Shown in pieces: positions 19,052 through 27,872 of a stretch of DNA of 64,000 nt (position 1 is its first letter; each line of letters starts with the position of its first letter). The stretch is taken from the NCBI RefSeq assembly GCF_004000885.1, contig NZ_BIMC01000005.1, positions 1-64,000 of the forward strand, in the 5' to 3' direction. This stretch comes from Paenibacillus glucanolyticus NBRC 15330. Lineage in GTDB: Bacteria > Bacillota > Bacilli > Paenibacillales > Paenibacillaceae. The position numbers were made by a program, and so were the translations under genes. Below the pieces are notes generated by a model. It saw only the letters and a program-made list of their open reading frames with translations, made no database searches and was not told where the DNA came from.

Positions 19052-19375
19052 AACTCCTAAATGAAAGCTAATGTTGGTCTTCCAAAAAAGGTTAAGGTAT
19101 AATATGTGTATTATTGGACTTTGCGTTATTACCTCTGCCAAGGTATTAACGCTTTTTCTTTTTGTGATTCCTGTATCCGAAGTTGCACTCCATCCGATTT
19201 AATCCCAAGAATCATTTTGAGTTCGTTCCAATCGAGCCATGAATATGGTCTTAATTTGGAAGCTTTCTGCAATTAACTATCGAGACTATTGTCGCACTTC
19301 CATTCACCTGAATATATATATTTTTTCCAGTTTATTTGTTACTATAAGAGAGCAAATTCTATAATTAGGAGGCAT
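19052..19375. other. AT-rich left part of the insert
   Basis: No gene is visible for about 320 bases. It contains one plus-strand terminator-like hairpin at 19123 and several AT-rich promoter-like hexamers. Base composition differs sharply from the flanking operon. Confidence 0.5.
19123..19163 (+). terminator. Orphan plus-strand terminator in the insert
   Basis: GCGTTATTACCT (19123-19134) pairs with AGGTATTAACGC (19141-19152) with one mismatch, followed by a TTTTTCTTTTT tail. No plus-strand gene lies directly upstream, so it may be left from a gene lost when the insert arrived. Confidence 0.7.
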
Positions 19376-19647
19376 AAATAATAAAAAACTTATTGTTGCA
19401 GTCACTTTTGTGTTAGGACTCACATCAGTCCTAGTAGCACCAACAAATTGACGCACAGAAAACCACACCATCAGCAGTTGCAAAAAAAGTCAAAGTAAAG
19501 CAGATAAGCTCAAGTACTATCAAAAACAAATTGATAAGTTAAAACCAGGCTCCAAAGCGATGTTAGCAAGCTTAGAAAAAGAAAACGCCCTATTAGAGAA
19601 ACAGAAATATTGGCTCAATAAAATTATTGAGTTAGCAAAACAATAGG
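19376..19647 (+). pseudogene. Degraded small secreted coiled-coil protein gene
   Basis: After an AGGAGG site (about 19367) the frame encodes KKLIVAVTFVLGLTSVLVAP, a good signal peptide. The expected ATG reads ATAAAAAA, as if its G were lost, and the frame stops at a TGA near 19449. A Lys/Glu/Leu-rich helical stretch continues in a shifted frame and ends KYWLNKIIELAKQ at 19647. At least one frame change is needed to join the pieces. It lies 17 bases before the hydrolase gene and was probably its operon partner. Confidence 0.55.
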
Positions 19648-19664
19648 TTAATCGAAGGAGTCTT

Positions 19665-20546
19665 ATGAAAAATAAATCTATTTATTTATCTTTAATTTTT
19701 TTCTTGATTATAACAGTTTTATCTTCCTCTGGAGCATTCGCTCATCCGGGACGAATAGATTCACCTAAGAATCAAGCTAGTGGAACACTTCAGGTCTATT
19801 ACTTAGATGTAGGGCAAGGCGATTCAACGTTAATTAGAACGCCTGAAAATCAGTACATACTTATTGATGCTGGGAATAATAATCAAGGCAATAATGTTGT
19901 TAAGTATCTGAATCACCTTGGTGTGAATACACTAGATGCTGTAGTTGCTACACATCCAGACGCTGATCATATCGGCGGTTTAGATGATGTTATTAAATCG
20001 ATTAATGTTAAATCTGTTTATGCTCCAAAGGTTTTACACACAACAGACACCTATAAAGATTTCTTGCTGGCTGTAAAGAACAAAGGACTTACCATAAAAC
20101 AGGCTAAAAAAGATGTTACAATCCCGCTCATGGGTGTTACCGCTACCTTCTTAGCTCCCGTTAATGAATATGGCAGCGATTTAAATAAGTGGAGTGCTGT
20201 CCTAAGATTAGGGTATAAGAATAACTCCTTCCTCTTTACTGGCGACGCCGATATCAAATCCGAAACAGACATGCTTATAAACAAGTCCATATTAAAAGCA
20301 GACGTTCTTAAAGTGGGGAGTCATGGATCTATCTCATCTTCAAGTAAGAAATTTATAGACGCAGTAAAGCCGAAGTATGCAATCATCAGTGTAGGAAAGA
20401 ATAGTTACGGTCATCCGAATGCAGGTATCCTGTCTCGCCTCAAAGATGCTGGCGCTGCTGTAATGCGAACTGACCAAAAAGGAACAATTACGGCTATCAG
20501 TAACGGATCTACAATAACTTTTACTACAACAAAGGGTGCGAAATGA
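19665..20546 (+). CDS. Secreted ComEC-like metallo-beta-lactamase-fold hydrolase
   Basis: 293 residues, ATG after GAAGGAG. A signal peptide (about 1-26) precedes a metallo-beta-lactamase domain like the C-terminal domain of ComEC. Visible motifs are YYLDVGQGDST, THPDADHIGG (metal ligands), FTGDAD and NSYGHPN. In the motif near residue 228 it reads SHGS, where ComEC-like proteins usually have HHGS. It should be extracellular; nuclease or phosphodiesterase activity is inferred from the family only. It overlaps the DUF3006 gene by ATGA. It is AT-rich compared with its neighbours and lies in the insert flanked by FHA repeats. Confidence 0.9.
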   Translation: MKNKSIYLSLIFFLIITVLSSSGAFAHPGRIDSPKNQASGTLQVYYLDVGQGDSTLIRTPENQYILIDAGNNNQGNNVVKYLNHLGVNTLDAVVATHPDADHIGGLDDVIKSINVKSVYAPKVLHTTDTYKDFLLAVKNKGLTIKQAKKDVTIPLMGVTATFLAPVNEYGSDLNKWSAVLRLGYKNNSFLFTGDADIKSETDMLINKSILKADVLKVGSHGSISSSSKKFIDAVKPKYAIISVGKNSYGHPNAGILSRLKDAGAAVMRTDQKGTITAISNGSTITFTTTKGAK

Positions 20547-20728
20547 GAAAAGGAATAATAGATCGATTTGAAGGAAGCTTTGCTGTTGTAGAAATTGAAG
20601 GTAGTACAGAGGACATTCCAAAAGAACTGCTTCCTAATGATTGCAGTGTGGGTGATGTGCTTACCATTAGCGATAATAAAATTACAGTTGATAAAACAGA
20701 AACCTTGAAACGTAAAGAAGAGATTTGA
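20543..20728 (+). CDS. DUF3006 family small protein
   Basis: 61 residues with the DUF3006 pattern (RFEGSFAVVEIEG, then D.P.ELLP....GD.L). These small proteins are commonly encoded directly after ComEC-like metallo-beta-lactamase hydrolases, as here with a 4-base overlap. There is no signal peptide, so unless exported otherwise it stays in the cytosol while its partner is secreted. Function is unknown. Confidence 0.85.
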   Translation: MRKGIIDRFEGSFAVVEIEGSTEDIPKELLPNDCSVGDVLTISDNKITVDKTETLKRKEEI

Positions 20729-20774
20729 TGATCTAATGAATGAATTATTTGAAGACTAGTAAAAACAAAAACAA

Positions 20775-20956
20775 GCCTGATATTTAGTGAAGTGACCCCC
20801 AGGTAGTGGAATATTTTTCCGGTTGGCAGATGCGACGATGTCGTCATATTCTGAAGGAGTAGCCCCAAAAAAAAATTTAAGGGTAGCTTTTTTGATGCTG
20901 GTTGAGAAAGACTTTTCCGAGAAATATCGGAATATTACTAATACATAAGCAATCAT
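20775..20956 (-). mobile_element. Possible remnant of an IS3-family element (OrfB 3' end and terminal repeat)
   Basis: On the minus strand a short frame reads RYFSEK...GATPSEYDD, which resembles the C-terminal R-Y-Y-N-E-K...SP-x-E-Y pattern of IS3-family OrfB. It runs into GGGGGTCACTTCACTA, similar to the terminal repeats of IS3-type elements. No DDE core or second end is visible. This is a resemblance only. Confidence 0.3.
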
Positions 20957-21002
20957 CGATTCTAAGCCCTGATTCCTTTAAATACTCAATGAAATTTCAC
21001 TT

Positions 21003-21031
21003 AAAGGTCTCCACCATCTGGAGACCTTTTA
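21003..21031 (+). terminator. Terminator-like hairpin in the insert
   Basis: AAAGGTCTCC (21003-21012) and GGAGACCTTT (21020-21029) form a perfect 10-bp stem with a 7-base loop. T-tails are short on both strands. It could end the hydrolase/DUF3006 transcript or the FHA transcript. Confidence 0.55.
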
Positions 21032-21150
21032 TGTGTAAGTGATTTAAATTAAAAACACTTCTCATAAAACTAATGAAGTTAACATAAGCATGCATCATTA
21101 AATATGGGCTTCGGAAGTATTTAAATCTCTGTCTACTATTTTATCCCCTA

Positions 21151-23016
21151 TCAATATAACCCGCTACGCAAGGTAAACGACCAGCCTGCAATAACAAAGG
21201 CATCCCCCTCCTTCAGGGGATATTCTTTATACGGCACCATGGACTCTCCCTTTAAAATCGTACCGTTTCTTGAACCCAGGTCCTTCAATACGTATTCTCC
21301 ACCTTCACGCGAGAGCTCGACATGTGCCCGCGAAGTTCCCACACCCTGAGCAACAAATTGCGCGACATCAGGGGATCTGCCGATGATAAAATGGGGTTGC
21401 GTCAATTCAATCCTCTGCGTAGCGGCTGCATTCGGTTCGTTCAGCTCCAGATAGGTTCTTGCTGAATGTGGATGAGCAGGAGGCTTCGTTTCCGGACCCA
21501 GCTGTACAGTAGCCCCTCCGCCTCCATGTGATGAAAGCACCTCCGTGCGCTGGGACAAATGAGCATAATAATCACCTTCCTCGCCATAAGAGACTGCAGG
21601 TTCAGCCTCTTGTGAATGCGAATAGGGATAGCCCTGCCCCTGCGGAGGGTAGCCTGCTTGTTTCTGATGGTCCTCTGGATGGGTTGGAGATTTGGGAACC
21701 TTCCATCTCCAGTTCTCCCTGCTCTCCCTAAGCTCCATATCTGCTGTTCCTGTTCCTGTTGTGGAGCTGGAATTTCCCGTCAGAAGACCTGATAAGGGAT
21801 CTGCCTCGAAACGAGGAACGGACTTCCACTTGGAATGGCCCGGGGGGCTAAGCTCAGTTGATTCAAACATCGGTAACGATTCGGACCAATCATCTGATCT
21901 CCGGGAGAGCAGCTGGAGTTTTCCACTCCAGCCAAGCCAGGCAACAACAGCAAGGAGAAGCGTAATCACGACTGACAACGCCAGCATCAGCACACCCGGT
22001 TGACTCATATACAACAATCTCCAAACTCCCGCTGCAGCCAGTAAACATCCTAACAGAATATAGGTACGAACCGGGGAGGACTTGTCTTGCTCCGAAGCCC
22101 CAGGGTCCGTTCCATAATCCGTATCAGATGCCCAAGCAGCGTTGGAACCCGAGTCGAAATAATCCGAATGAGGGGTGTTCTTCTCTTCGCCTCTGCCCAT
22201 TCTCCCAAACTTCAAATTTGTACGCTCAGTCAGACTTCGAATTAAACTCTGTTTATCCGTCTTGACGTCACTCTCCGTATGTGGCGCTGCTGTCCGGAAA
22301 CGTGTCGATTCCGTAAAGGCGGAGTCAGGCTTGGAGATACCATTTGGTTGGATATCGTTATAGTATGAGGATACTCCCTCCACTCTTGCAGGCACTGCCC
22401 CTTTCATCTGCGCTGCTGGTCGATGGTCTTCACCGTCTTCCCCTGCAAGCAATTCAACAATAAGCCTCTTAAGTCCCGGCAAATTAAAGCTTTGTTCACC
22501 GCAGTAGGACATCAGTGCCTGTATTCCTCCCCCTTTCAGCTCTGACACGGATGCGAGCAGCCTTGTCATTAGCTCCTTGAGCGATACAGGGAGTTGCTTG
22601 CTCCCGGTCTCATTAGCTGCAAGTGGAACATAAGTTAAATATAGCGTGCCTAGATGAATGGAACCCTCAATAAATAGATATTCCTCATGAAGAATGTAGT
22701 TCTCCGGTTGAAGCATATACAGCTTGCTATCATCCAGAGCGGTCGCGATTTGAAGCAGCAACCCATAATATTCGGTGAGTGTCATTCGCTCACTTTTTAA
22801 TGATTGAGAGAGCATCTTTTTGCCGGTAATATCATATTCCAGCGTCAGCTTGTAATCGACTTCTTTCATATGCAGCTTCAGAAAATGCGGAATTCTTGAA
22901 GATCGAATCATGCCCAGCTGCACATGATTAAGTTCTGATGATTGGATTCCCTCGGCCCGGTCCAGAACCATGCTCGTTCCGCCGTTTTGCACAAAATCCC
23001 TCTTTAATCCGAACAT
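21151..23016 (-). CDS. DUF6382/FHA domain membrane protein of the tad operon
   Basis: 621 residues. The N-terminal region (about 1-190) resembles DUF6382. A polar linker and two membrane helices (about 320-370) follow, then a Ser/Pro/Glu-rich linker and a C-terminal FHA domain (about 538-618) with the phosphothreonine-binding signature GRSPDV, SRAHVEL and DLGSRNGT. FHA proteins bind phosphothreonine, so it may link Ser/Thr kinase signalling to pilus assembly. It is the last gene of the tad operon, 12 bases after the prepilin peptidase. Its 3' third is duplicated at 18427-19051. Confidence 0.9.
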   Translation of the reverse strand: MFGLKRDFVQNGGTSMVLDRAEGIQSSELNHVQLGMIRSSRIPHFLKLHMKEVDYKLTLEYDITGKKMLSQSLKSERMTLTEYYGLLLQIATALDDSKLYMLQPENYILHEEYLFIEGSIHLGTLYLTYVPLAANETGSKQLPVSLKELMTRLLASVSELKGGGIQALMSYCGEQSFNLPGLKRLIVELLAGEDGEDHRPAAQMKGAVPARVEGVSSYYNDIQPNGISKPDSAFTESTRFRTAAPHTESDVKTDKQSLIRSLTERTNLKFGRMGRGEEKNTPHSDYFDSGSNAAWASDTDYGTDPGASEQDKSSPVRTYILLGCLLAAAGVWRLLYMSQPGVLMLALSVVITLLLAVVAWLGWSGKLQLLSRRSDDWSESLPMFESTELSPPGHSKWKSVPRFEADPLSGLLTGNSSSTTGTGTADMELRESRENWRWKVPKSPTHPEDHQKQAGYPPQGQGYPYSHSQEAEPAVSYGEEGDYYAHLSQRTEVLSSHGGGGATVQLGPETKPPAHPHSARTYLELNEPNAAATQRIELTQPHFIIGRSPDVAQFVAQGVGTSRAHVELSREGGEYVLKDLGSRNGTILKGESMVPYKEYPLKEGDAFVIAGWSFTLRSGLY

Positions 23017-23028
23017 AAGAACCGCCTC

Positions 23029-23550
23029 CTACATATGCAGTACAATATACGTGCTGATTACACCAGGAAGGACCGCGATCATGAAAGGAAACCGTAAGTG
23101 CTCCTCCTGATTATTACGCCACGGCAACCCACTCTTTAAAATAAAGACTCCGGCAATACTGCCAACAACTTTCCGAATTCGTTTCATCGTTTCCCTCCGC
23201 CAGAGAAGTATGATCAGGCCAACTACACCGGCACAAAGGACAGAATACATAATTGCATGAAGCGTAAACCATAGACCGGTCCAGGCACCTATGCCTCCAA
23301 ACAGCTTGACGTCGCCTGCTCCAACGGCCCCTATAAAATACATGATCAACAAGATGAGGAACCCTGCTCCGAGACCCTTCAGTGAAAAGAACATTCCTTC
23401 CCATCCGTCTAGAATGCCATGATAGACAGGACCCAGCAGCATAGCTGGAACAGTCAATGCATTGGGGATTTTCATGGAACGAAGGTCTGTCAGGAAAGCC
23501 GCAATCAGATAAACGGCACAAAGTCCATAGGCAACGGCCATACGTATCAA
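23029..23550 (-). CDS. A24 prepilin peptidase (TadV/CpaA type)
   Basis: 173 residues with about five membrane helices. Both catalytic aspartates are visible: the first in LTDLRSMKIPN near residue 22 and the second in the GAGDVK motif near residue 98. It cleaves the leader of Flp-type prepilins and pseudopilins at the membrane and lacks the N-methylase domain, as usual for the CpaA group. It is separated from the upstream TadE-like gene by about 200 bases containing repeated AGAGATGTG motifs. Confidence 0.93.
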   Translation of the reverse strand: MIRMAVAYGLCAVYLIAAFLTDLRSMKIPNALTVPAMLLGPVYHGILDGWEGMFFSLKGLGAGFLILLIMYFIGAVGAGDVKLFGGIGAWTGLWFTLHAIMYSVLCAGVVGLIILLWRRETMKRIRKVVGSIAGVFILKSGLPWRNNQEEHLRFPFMIAVLPGVISTYIVLHM

Positions 23551-23751
23551 CCTCCTCTGTCGTCACTATTCGCTGGAATAGCCTTAGTAGAATTTCACTT
23601 CTGTTTGCACGAACGCTTCTTCAGAATGATCCTTTTGGGTCACATCTCTGATCACATCTCTCTTCACTTCTAAGGCCACATCTCTAGTACGCTTCTTTAA
23701 GCCATTTCTACATGCACTCATTCTTTGGAACCCAACCTATCGAAATCTTGT

Positions 23752-24744
23752 CTAACCCGACCTTGCAACCACCGTAAACGGCACCTCCATCCGCTGCCCG
23801 TCTGCTGTCTCAACAACAAACAGCCACGTACCCGGCGTTGTATTAAATCCCACATTCCATTCCCATTCGATATAGCCATTCTCGTCCGCGGTCTCCCATC
23901 CCAAATATTTAGCCGTACTCTGACCGCTCTTATAATAAACGGACAATTGCGCGCTGGTTCCTGGCTCCACTTTCACTTTCACTTTTGCCTGCTTGCTCGC
24001 CACAGCCGGATTGGGCTTCTCAAGCAGTTCGATCCCCCCGCTTGTCTCCGAGCCGTCGCCGTTACCCGAATCTGCCCCTCCTTCGCCGGTATCCCCGATC
24101 CACAGCCTCTCCTGAGCCTTCGCCTGCAGCACAATACGTTTGTTTAAGAAGGGGACCCGAATGGGCAGGGCGTAGTTGACCTCAATACCGAAATAAGGAC
24201 TCTCTCCACTCTTTAAATTCGGAATATGAACATTGGATACATGAATTCGGTCATAGTCCAAAAGACGATCTGGCATAAACGGCTTCAACATCGGTTTGAC
24301 CACAGGATCCAGTACGGCTTCCACGGTCTGATTCTTGAGCTGCTGCAGCGGCTCCTCGCCTGAAGCTACAGCTTGGACAATCCACTCATTAACAGGTGAC
24401 GGAAGGGAGTCGTTGTAATTAGAAACCCAATCAGCAAGCGACAACTTTGGGATTTCCCAATGGGATGTACTGGGGGATCCGCTTTCTCCTGCCCCACCAC
24501 CAACCGAGTTGCCTTGGACGGCTAGGGAAACAGGGTACATATGAGCTGCTACGGTTTTGACGGTGTCCGAAACCGTGCTCTGCAGCGCTGTCGATATCAG
24601 CGTCATTTGCACGATATATATGAGGAAAATAATAAAAAACATGAACATTGGCAGCACAAGCGCTGCTTCAACAACCATACTTCCTTGATCCGATGACGCT
24701 TGATCCTTACGGGGAGGCTTCTGTAACACCGCTAATCGTTTCAT
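23752..24744 (-). CDS. TadE-like pseudopilin with C-terminal beta domain
   Basis: 330 residues. The N-terminus has a short basic leader ending in G, then S.VVEAALVLP and a long hydrophobic helix (about 24-50), the hallmark of TadE/TadF pseudopilins. The middle region is extracytoplasmic. From about residue 245 to the end a beta-rich stretch (KVKVKVEPGT...GTWLFVVETADG) looks like an Ig-like or sandwich domain, unusual for TadE. It lies in the tad operon between the TadG-like and prepilin peptidase genes. Confidence 0.82.
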   Translation of the reverse strand: MKRLAVLQKPPRKDQASSDQGSMVVEAALVLPMFMFFIIFLIYIVQMTLISTALQSTVSDTVKTVAAHMYPVSLAVQGNSVGGGAGESGSPSTSHWEIPKLSLADWVSNYNDSLPSPVNEWIVQAVASGEEPLQQLKNQTVEAVLDPVVKPMLKPFMPDRLLDYDRIHVSNVHIPNLKSGESPYFGIEVNYALPIRVPFLNKRIVLQAKAQERLWIGDTGEGGADSGNGDGSETSGGIELLEKPNPAVASKQAKVKVKVEPGTSAQLSVYYKSGQSTAKYLGWETADENGYIEWEWNVGFNTTPGTWLFVVETADGQRMEVPFTVVARSG

Positions 24745-24760
24745 TCAAATACCCCTAATC

Positions 24761-26992
24761 CTAATAAGAAAAATCCGCCCTGCGATTTACAATGTAAAGA
24801 TTTCCCTGAACCTCATCACCGCCGCTTCCAAATACAACGCCAAGCGACTTCGTCACCCCGGGAAGAAACCATAGCCGCATGGCCGTCCTGACCTCACCTG
24901 ATGCGTAGGTCGATCGTTCCGCAGGATTGATTCCGGTGTTCAGGCGAATCAATGCCAGCATTCGCGACAGCTTCCTCTCGTTATCGCTGTGAATAAACAG
25001 AAATATCCGTAAATGATCCCGGTATGTCAGCTCAACGGGGACATACTTGGACAACTGAATACTCCCCGTCTGACACAACTGGATCATATCCTCTATAGCC
25101 TTTTCAATGCCATACAGTATGGCAGCAGCCAAAATAGCCAATGGATTTCCTAATTTACTATTGACGATAAATCCTTCCATTGTCCGAACAGCAATCCTGG
25201 AGGCAAATATCTCTGCATAAGCAGCCGATATATTCCCGGCAGGGTTATGGAATCCGTACAGAATATACTCCACTTCCTGATTCCCGATGGCAAATTCTTG
25301 AGCAATATCTCCGCTTGCATTAGAACCATCCACAATACCAGATAAATTCCCTATATCAAAATGCTGATAATAATGAACAGCGTACTCGTTTTGAAACAAT
25401 TCGTCCCTAACACCACCAAGCACATTCCCCATGAATCCGAACATACCATCCATATTATCCATTGCATCTTTGCCTGCTTCATAAGGATCGTTATGAAGTG
25501 GTTTTCCCTTGCTCATACTGTCTGCTTCGGCATTAAATTGAAGACTTTCGTCATAGTACTGCTGCAGTTCCCGGAACTCATCCAACATAGCCTGATGCTG
25601 CCCATTCAGTCCGTTGATCACCTCAATGACTTTCGTGGCCTGCTTCAGCTTCCGATTAGCTTGTCTCTCCATCGCCTTGCGTTCCTTATCTGATGTCCGG
25701 AATTGCTCCAATGCTGCCTGCTGCCGGTCTATTATATTGCTGCCGCCTGAAGTTCCGTAATTGGAGATATAATTCTGCAGGGCATGGCTAGCTTCAAGCA
25801 CAGCCCCTTTCATTCCCTCCCCGCCCAGTGAATATTGAAGTGAAGAGACCGCATGACCAACCTGCTGGTATAGACTCTCCTGCCCCTCAATCTCTTGCCG
25901 GAAACTGTTCATCAATTCATCGCTGTGAACTAATTTGTCCGCCTGTTTCCGGATAGATTGAATCATTTCCGCTTCTGACCCGGATGAATCGGTTGATCCC
26001 GGTGTTACATCATTCGTGACCTGATCATACCCTTTATTGGATGAACGATTCTCCGAATCCTTGATAACCTGCTTCATCTCTTCGTTCAGATTCCTTGCTT
26101 CCTCCCACAGCTTATATGCATATTCGAGAAGTTTGTCATTCTCCTTCTGAAATCTGCTGGCCTCACTCGAAATTTCTGAACCAATGGAAGAAATTCCGTT
26201 CTGATAAGCCATAAGCTGCAGCGTGTACAGCTTCTCCTTAGGTGGCCTGTCCGCATCCTCCTGCTGTTTAGCCTTATAATCCGTGTACTGTGATGCCCCA
26301 TCGGCAGCAGTAGAAATACTTCCTCCAAGCGAAGCATCGTAGATGGATCGTCCGGGCGGATCCATAACCAGCTTCGAAAGTTTGATTGCATATTCGCCTG
26401 CCCTGCGCTGCTTGACCAGCATTTCATCGAGGGCCTCTTCCCGCCTGTCATACAATTTGCGAAGCTGCTTAAGCACATCTACCGTATTAGAAGCTTCCTT
26501 CATGGACTGCGACAACGGTTTAAACTTGTTGACAAGCTCCAGCGTGAAATCAATCGGCGCTTTATACTTCATATCCTCGATAATCTGCCGGTTGAATATG
26601 TCATAAGTACCCAGCGGACGCTGCAGTTCAAGTCCTGAACTGTCGAGCTCCATTGCCATTAACCGAAATGCATCGCTTCGATCTCCTGGATTGAGGCTAT
26701 CATTCAACACATTGCCCATGATCAAATCCCCACTGCTGTCGCCAAAGGCATATAATCCATATTCCTTCTGCAGCTGCGGATCATAAGATGACATCACAGA
26801 ACGTACGGCCGCTCTTGTCAGGCGTTCGCTCTGCACCTTCATGGCGGCTATACGCGAATAATCAATAAATATGGCAACAAACATGAATACAGCAGCCAAT
26901 GCGATAATCAAAAAAACAGATACAGATCCATCAGACGATCGGACTCCCTGTTTTCTTCTCCGGCTCGACTTTGTTTCCCCTTGCTTCCCCAT
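24761..26992 (-). CDS. TadG-like pilus assembly protein (DUF5702)
   Basis: 743 residues. A basic N-terminus is followed by DGSVSVFLIIALAAVFMFVAIFIDYSR (a single membrane helix at about 22-48, TadG-like). A very long, mostly helical extracytoplasmic region comes next, with many charged heptads between about 160 and 480. The C-terminal 200 residues include two hydrophobic stretches. It matches the DUF5702 class found in Firmicute tad loci. It probably forms part of the pilus or its base. It starts 2 bases after the upstream tadE stop. Confidence 0.85.
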   Translation of the reverse strand: MGKQGETKSSRRRKQGVRSSDGSVSVFLIIALAAVFMFVAIFIDYSRIAAMKVQSERLTRAAVRSVMSSYDPQLQKEYGLYAFGDSSGDLIMGNVLNDSLNPGDRSDAFRLMAMELDSSGLELQRPLGTYDIFNRQIIEDMKYKAPIDFTLELVNKFKPLSQSMKEASNTVDVLKQLRKLYDRREEALDEMLVKQRRAGEYAIKLSKLVMDPPGRSIYDASLGGSISTAADGASQYTDYKAKQQEDADRPPKEKLYTLQLMAYQNGISSIGSEISSEASRFQKENDKLLEYAYKLWEEARNLNEEMKQVIKDSENRSSNKGYDQVTNDVTPGSTDSSGSEAEMIQSIRKQADKLVHSDELMNSFRQEIEGQESLYQQVGHAVSSLQYSLGGEGMKGAVLEASHALQNYISNYGTSGGSNIIDRQQAALEQFRTSDKERKAMERQANRKLKQATKVIEVINGLNGQHQAMLDEFRELQQYYDESLQFNAEADSMSKGKPLHNDPYEAGKDAMDNMDGMFGFMGNVLGGVRDELFQNEYAVHYYQHFDIGNLSGIVDGSNASGDIAQEFAIGNQEVEYILYGFHNPAGNISAAYAEIFASRIAVRTMEGFIVNSKLGNPLAILAAAILYGIEKAIEDMIQLCQTGSIQLSKYVPVELTYRDHLRIFLFIHSDNERKLSRMLALIRLNTGINPAERSTYASGEVRTAMRLWFLPGVTKSLGVVFGSGGDEVQGNLYIVNRRADFSY

Positions 26993-26994
26993 GA

Positions 26995-27669
26995 CTATCG
27001 CGGACCTCCGAACTTTTGTAGAACTTCTCCTGCAGCAGCCTTATCCGTTCCATTGCCTCCGCCTTGAAACTTCGATCCGTAATAGCGCATCAAATCTACC
27101 GTCCGAATAAACTCGACAGGATCAACCACAATTGATTGTCCGCTTACCTTGATCTGACCGCCATCATCTAACATCCGGCTGAGCGGCGTAAGCGATACTT
27201 GCTCGTTTAATGACGTTGTTACTTTTCGAATGAGCAGTTGATTGGTATACCGCATCTCTCCCGCCATACTTGACGGCACAGCCATACCTCCCTTGTACAT
27301 CTTAAGCTCAGGCAGCTTTCCGCCAGCAGACTCGCCTTGCGGAAATGAGATTGACCTCGTCTCGTCTCCCCCGGCCAAACCAAATAGAGTTCCTAACACA
27401 TGATCATCCGTCAACCGCCAATATAGTGAATCATGCTGCCCCAGCTCCACCGATCCCGAGGCTGAAACCTTATGGCTGTTGTCCCAGGCATACGCAGTCC
27501 GTTCGGAAGCTGCAGCTGAAGCTTGGACCAGCATAGACTGTTGATAGATATATAAGCATAGAAACAGAAGCAAAGCCGTCACCATCAACACAATGGGAAG
27601 AACCAGGGAAGCTTCAACCGTGAAGCTTCCTCTCTCGTCCTTCCATTTCCTCGCAAGCATCTTATTCAA
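26995..27669 (-). CDS. tadE: TadE family pseudopilin
   Basis: 224 residues with the N-terminal motif ERGSFTVEASLVLPIVLM followed by a hydrophobic helix (about 14-42). The E after the predicted cleavage glycine is typical of prepilin peptidase substrates. The remainder is extracytoplasmic. It overlaps the 3' end of the flp gene by 8 bases. Confidence 0.9.
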   Translation of the reverse strand: MNKMLARKWKDERGSFTVEASLVLPIVLMVTALLLFLCLYIYQQSMLVQASAAASERTAYAWDNSHKVSASGSVELGQHDSLYWRLTDDHVLGTLFGLAGGDETRSISFPQGESAGGKLPELKMYKGGMAVPSSMAGEMRYTNQLLIRKVTTSLNEQVSLTPLSRMLDDGGQIKVSGQSIVVDPVEFIRTVDLMRYYGSKFQGGGNGTDKAAAGEVLQKFGGPR

Positions 27670-27859
27670 GGAACTCCTCGCTCTTGTTATTCACAGAATC
27701 AAACAGATTATTAACCAGCGACGTAATCTGATCCTTGAATATGAGCGCAATAATTAAAATAACAACGAGGATTAGGATCATCTCGAGCGTTCCTATCCCT
27801 TTCTCATCCTTCCAAAAAGCCTTCATTCCATTCTTCATCACGGTTAGCATCATATTCAT
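27662..27859 (-). CDS. flp: Flp1-type pilin (type IVb)
   Basis: 65 residues: a 21-residue leader ending KDEKG, then IGTLEMILILVVILIIALIF, the pilin hydrophobic helix with the conserved Glu, and a short polar tail ending SEEFLE. This is the presumed major structural subunit of the tad pilus, processed by the A24 peptidase encoded downstream. It sits between tadC and tadE. Confidence 0.9.
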   Translation of the reverse strand: MNMMLTVMKNGMKAFWKDEKGIGTLEMILILVVILIIALIFKDQITSLVNNLFDSVNNKSEEFLE

Positions 27860-27872
27860 ACACCGATCCCTT

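Larger units (their letters stand above)
20729..21150. other. AT-rich right part of the insert
   Basis: 422 bases without an intact gene. It holds a possible IS3-family 3' end on the minus strand (20775-20956), a stem-loop at 21003-21029, and the right junction with the FHA repeat at about 21138. Confidence 0.5.
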
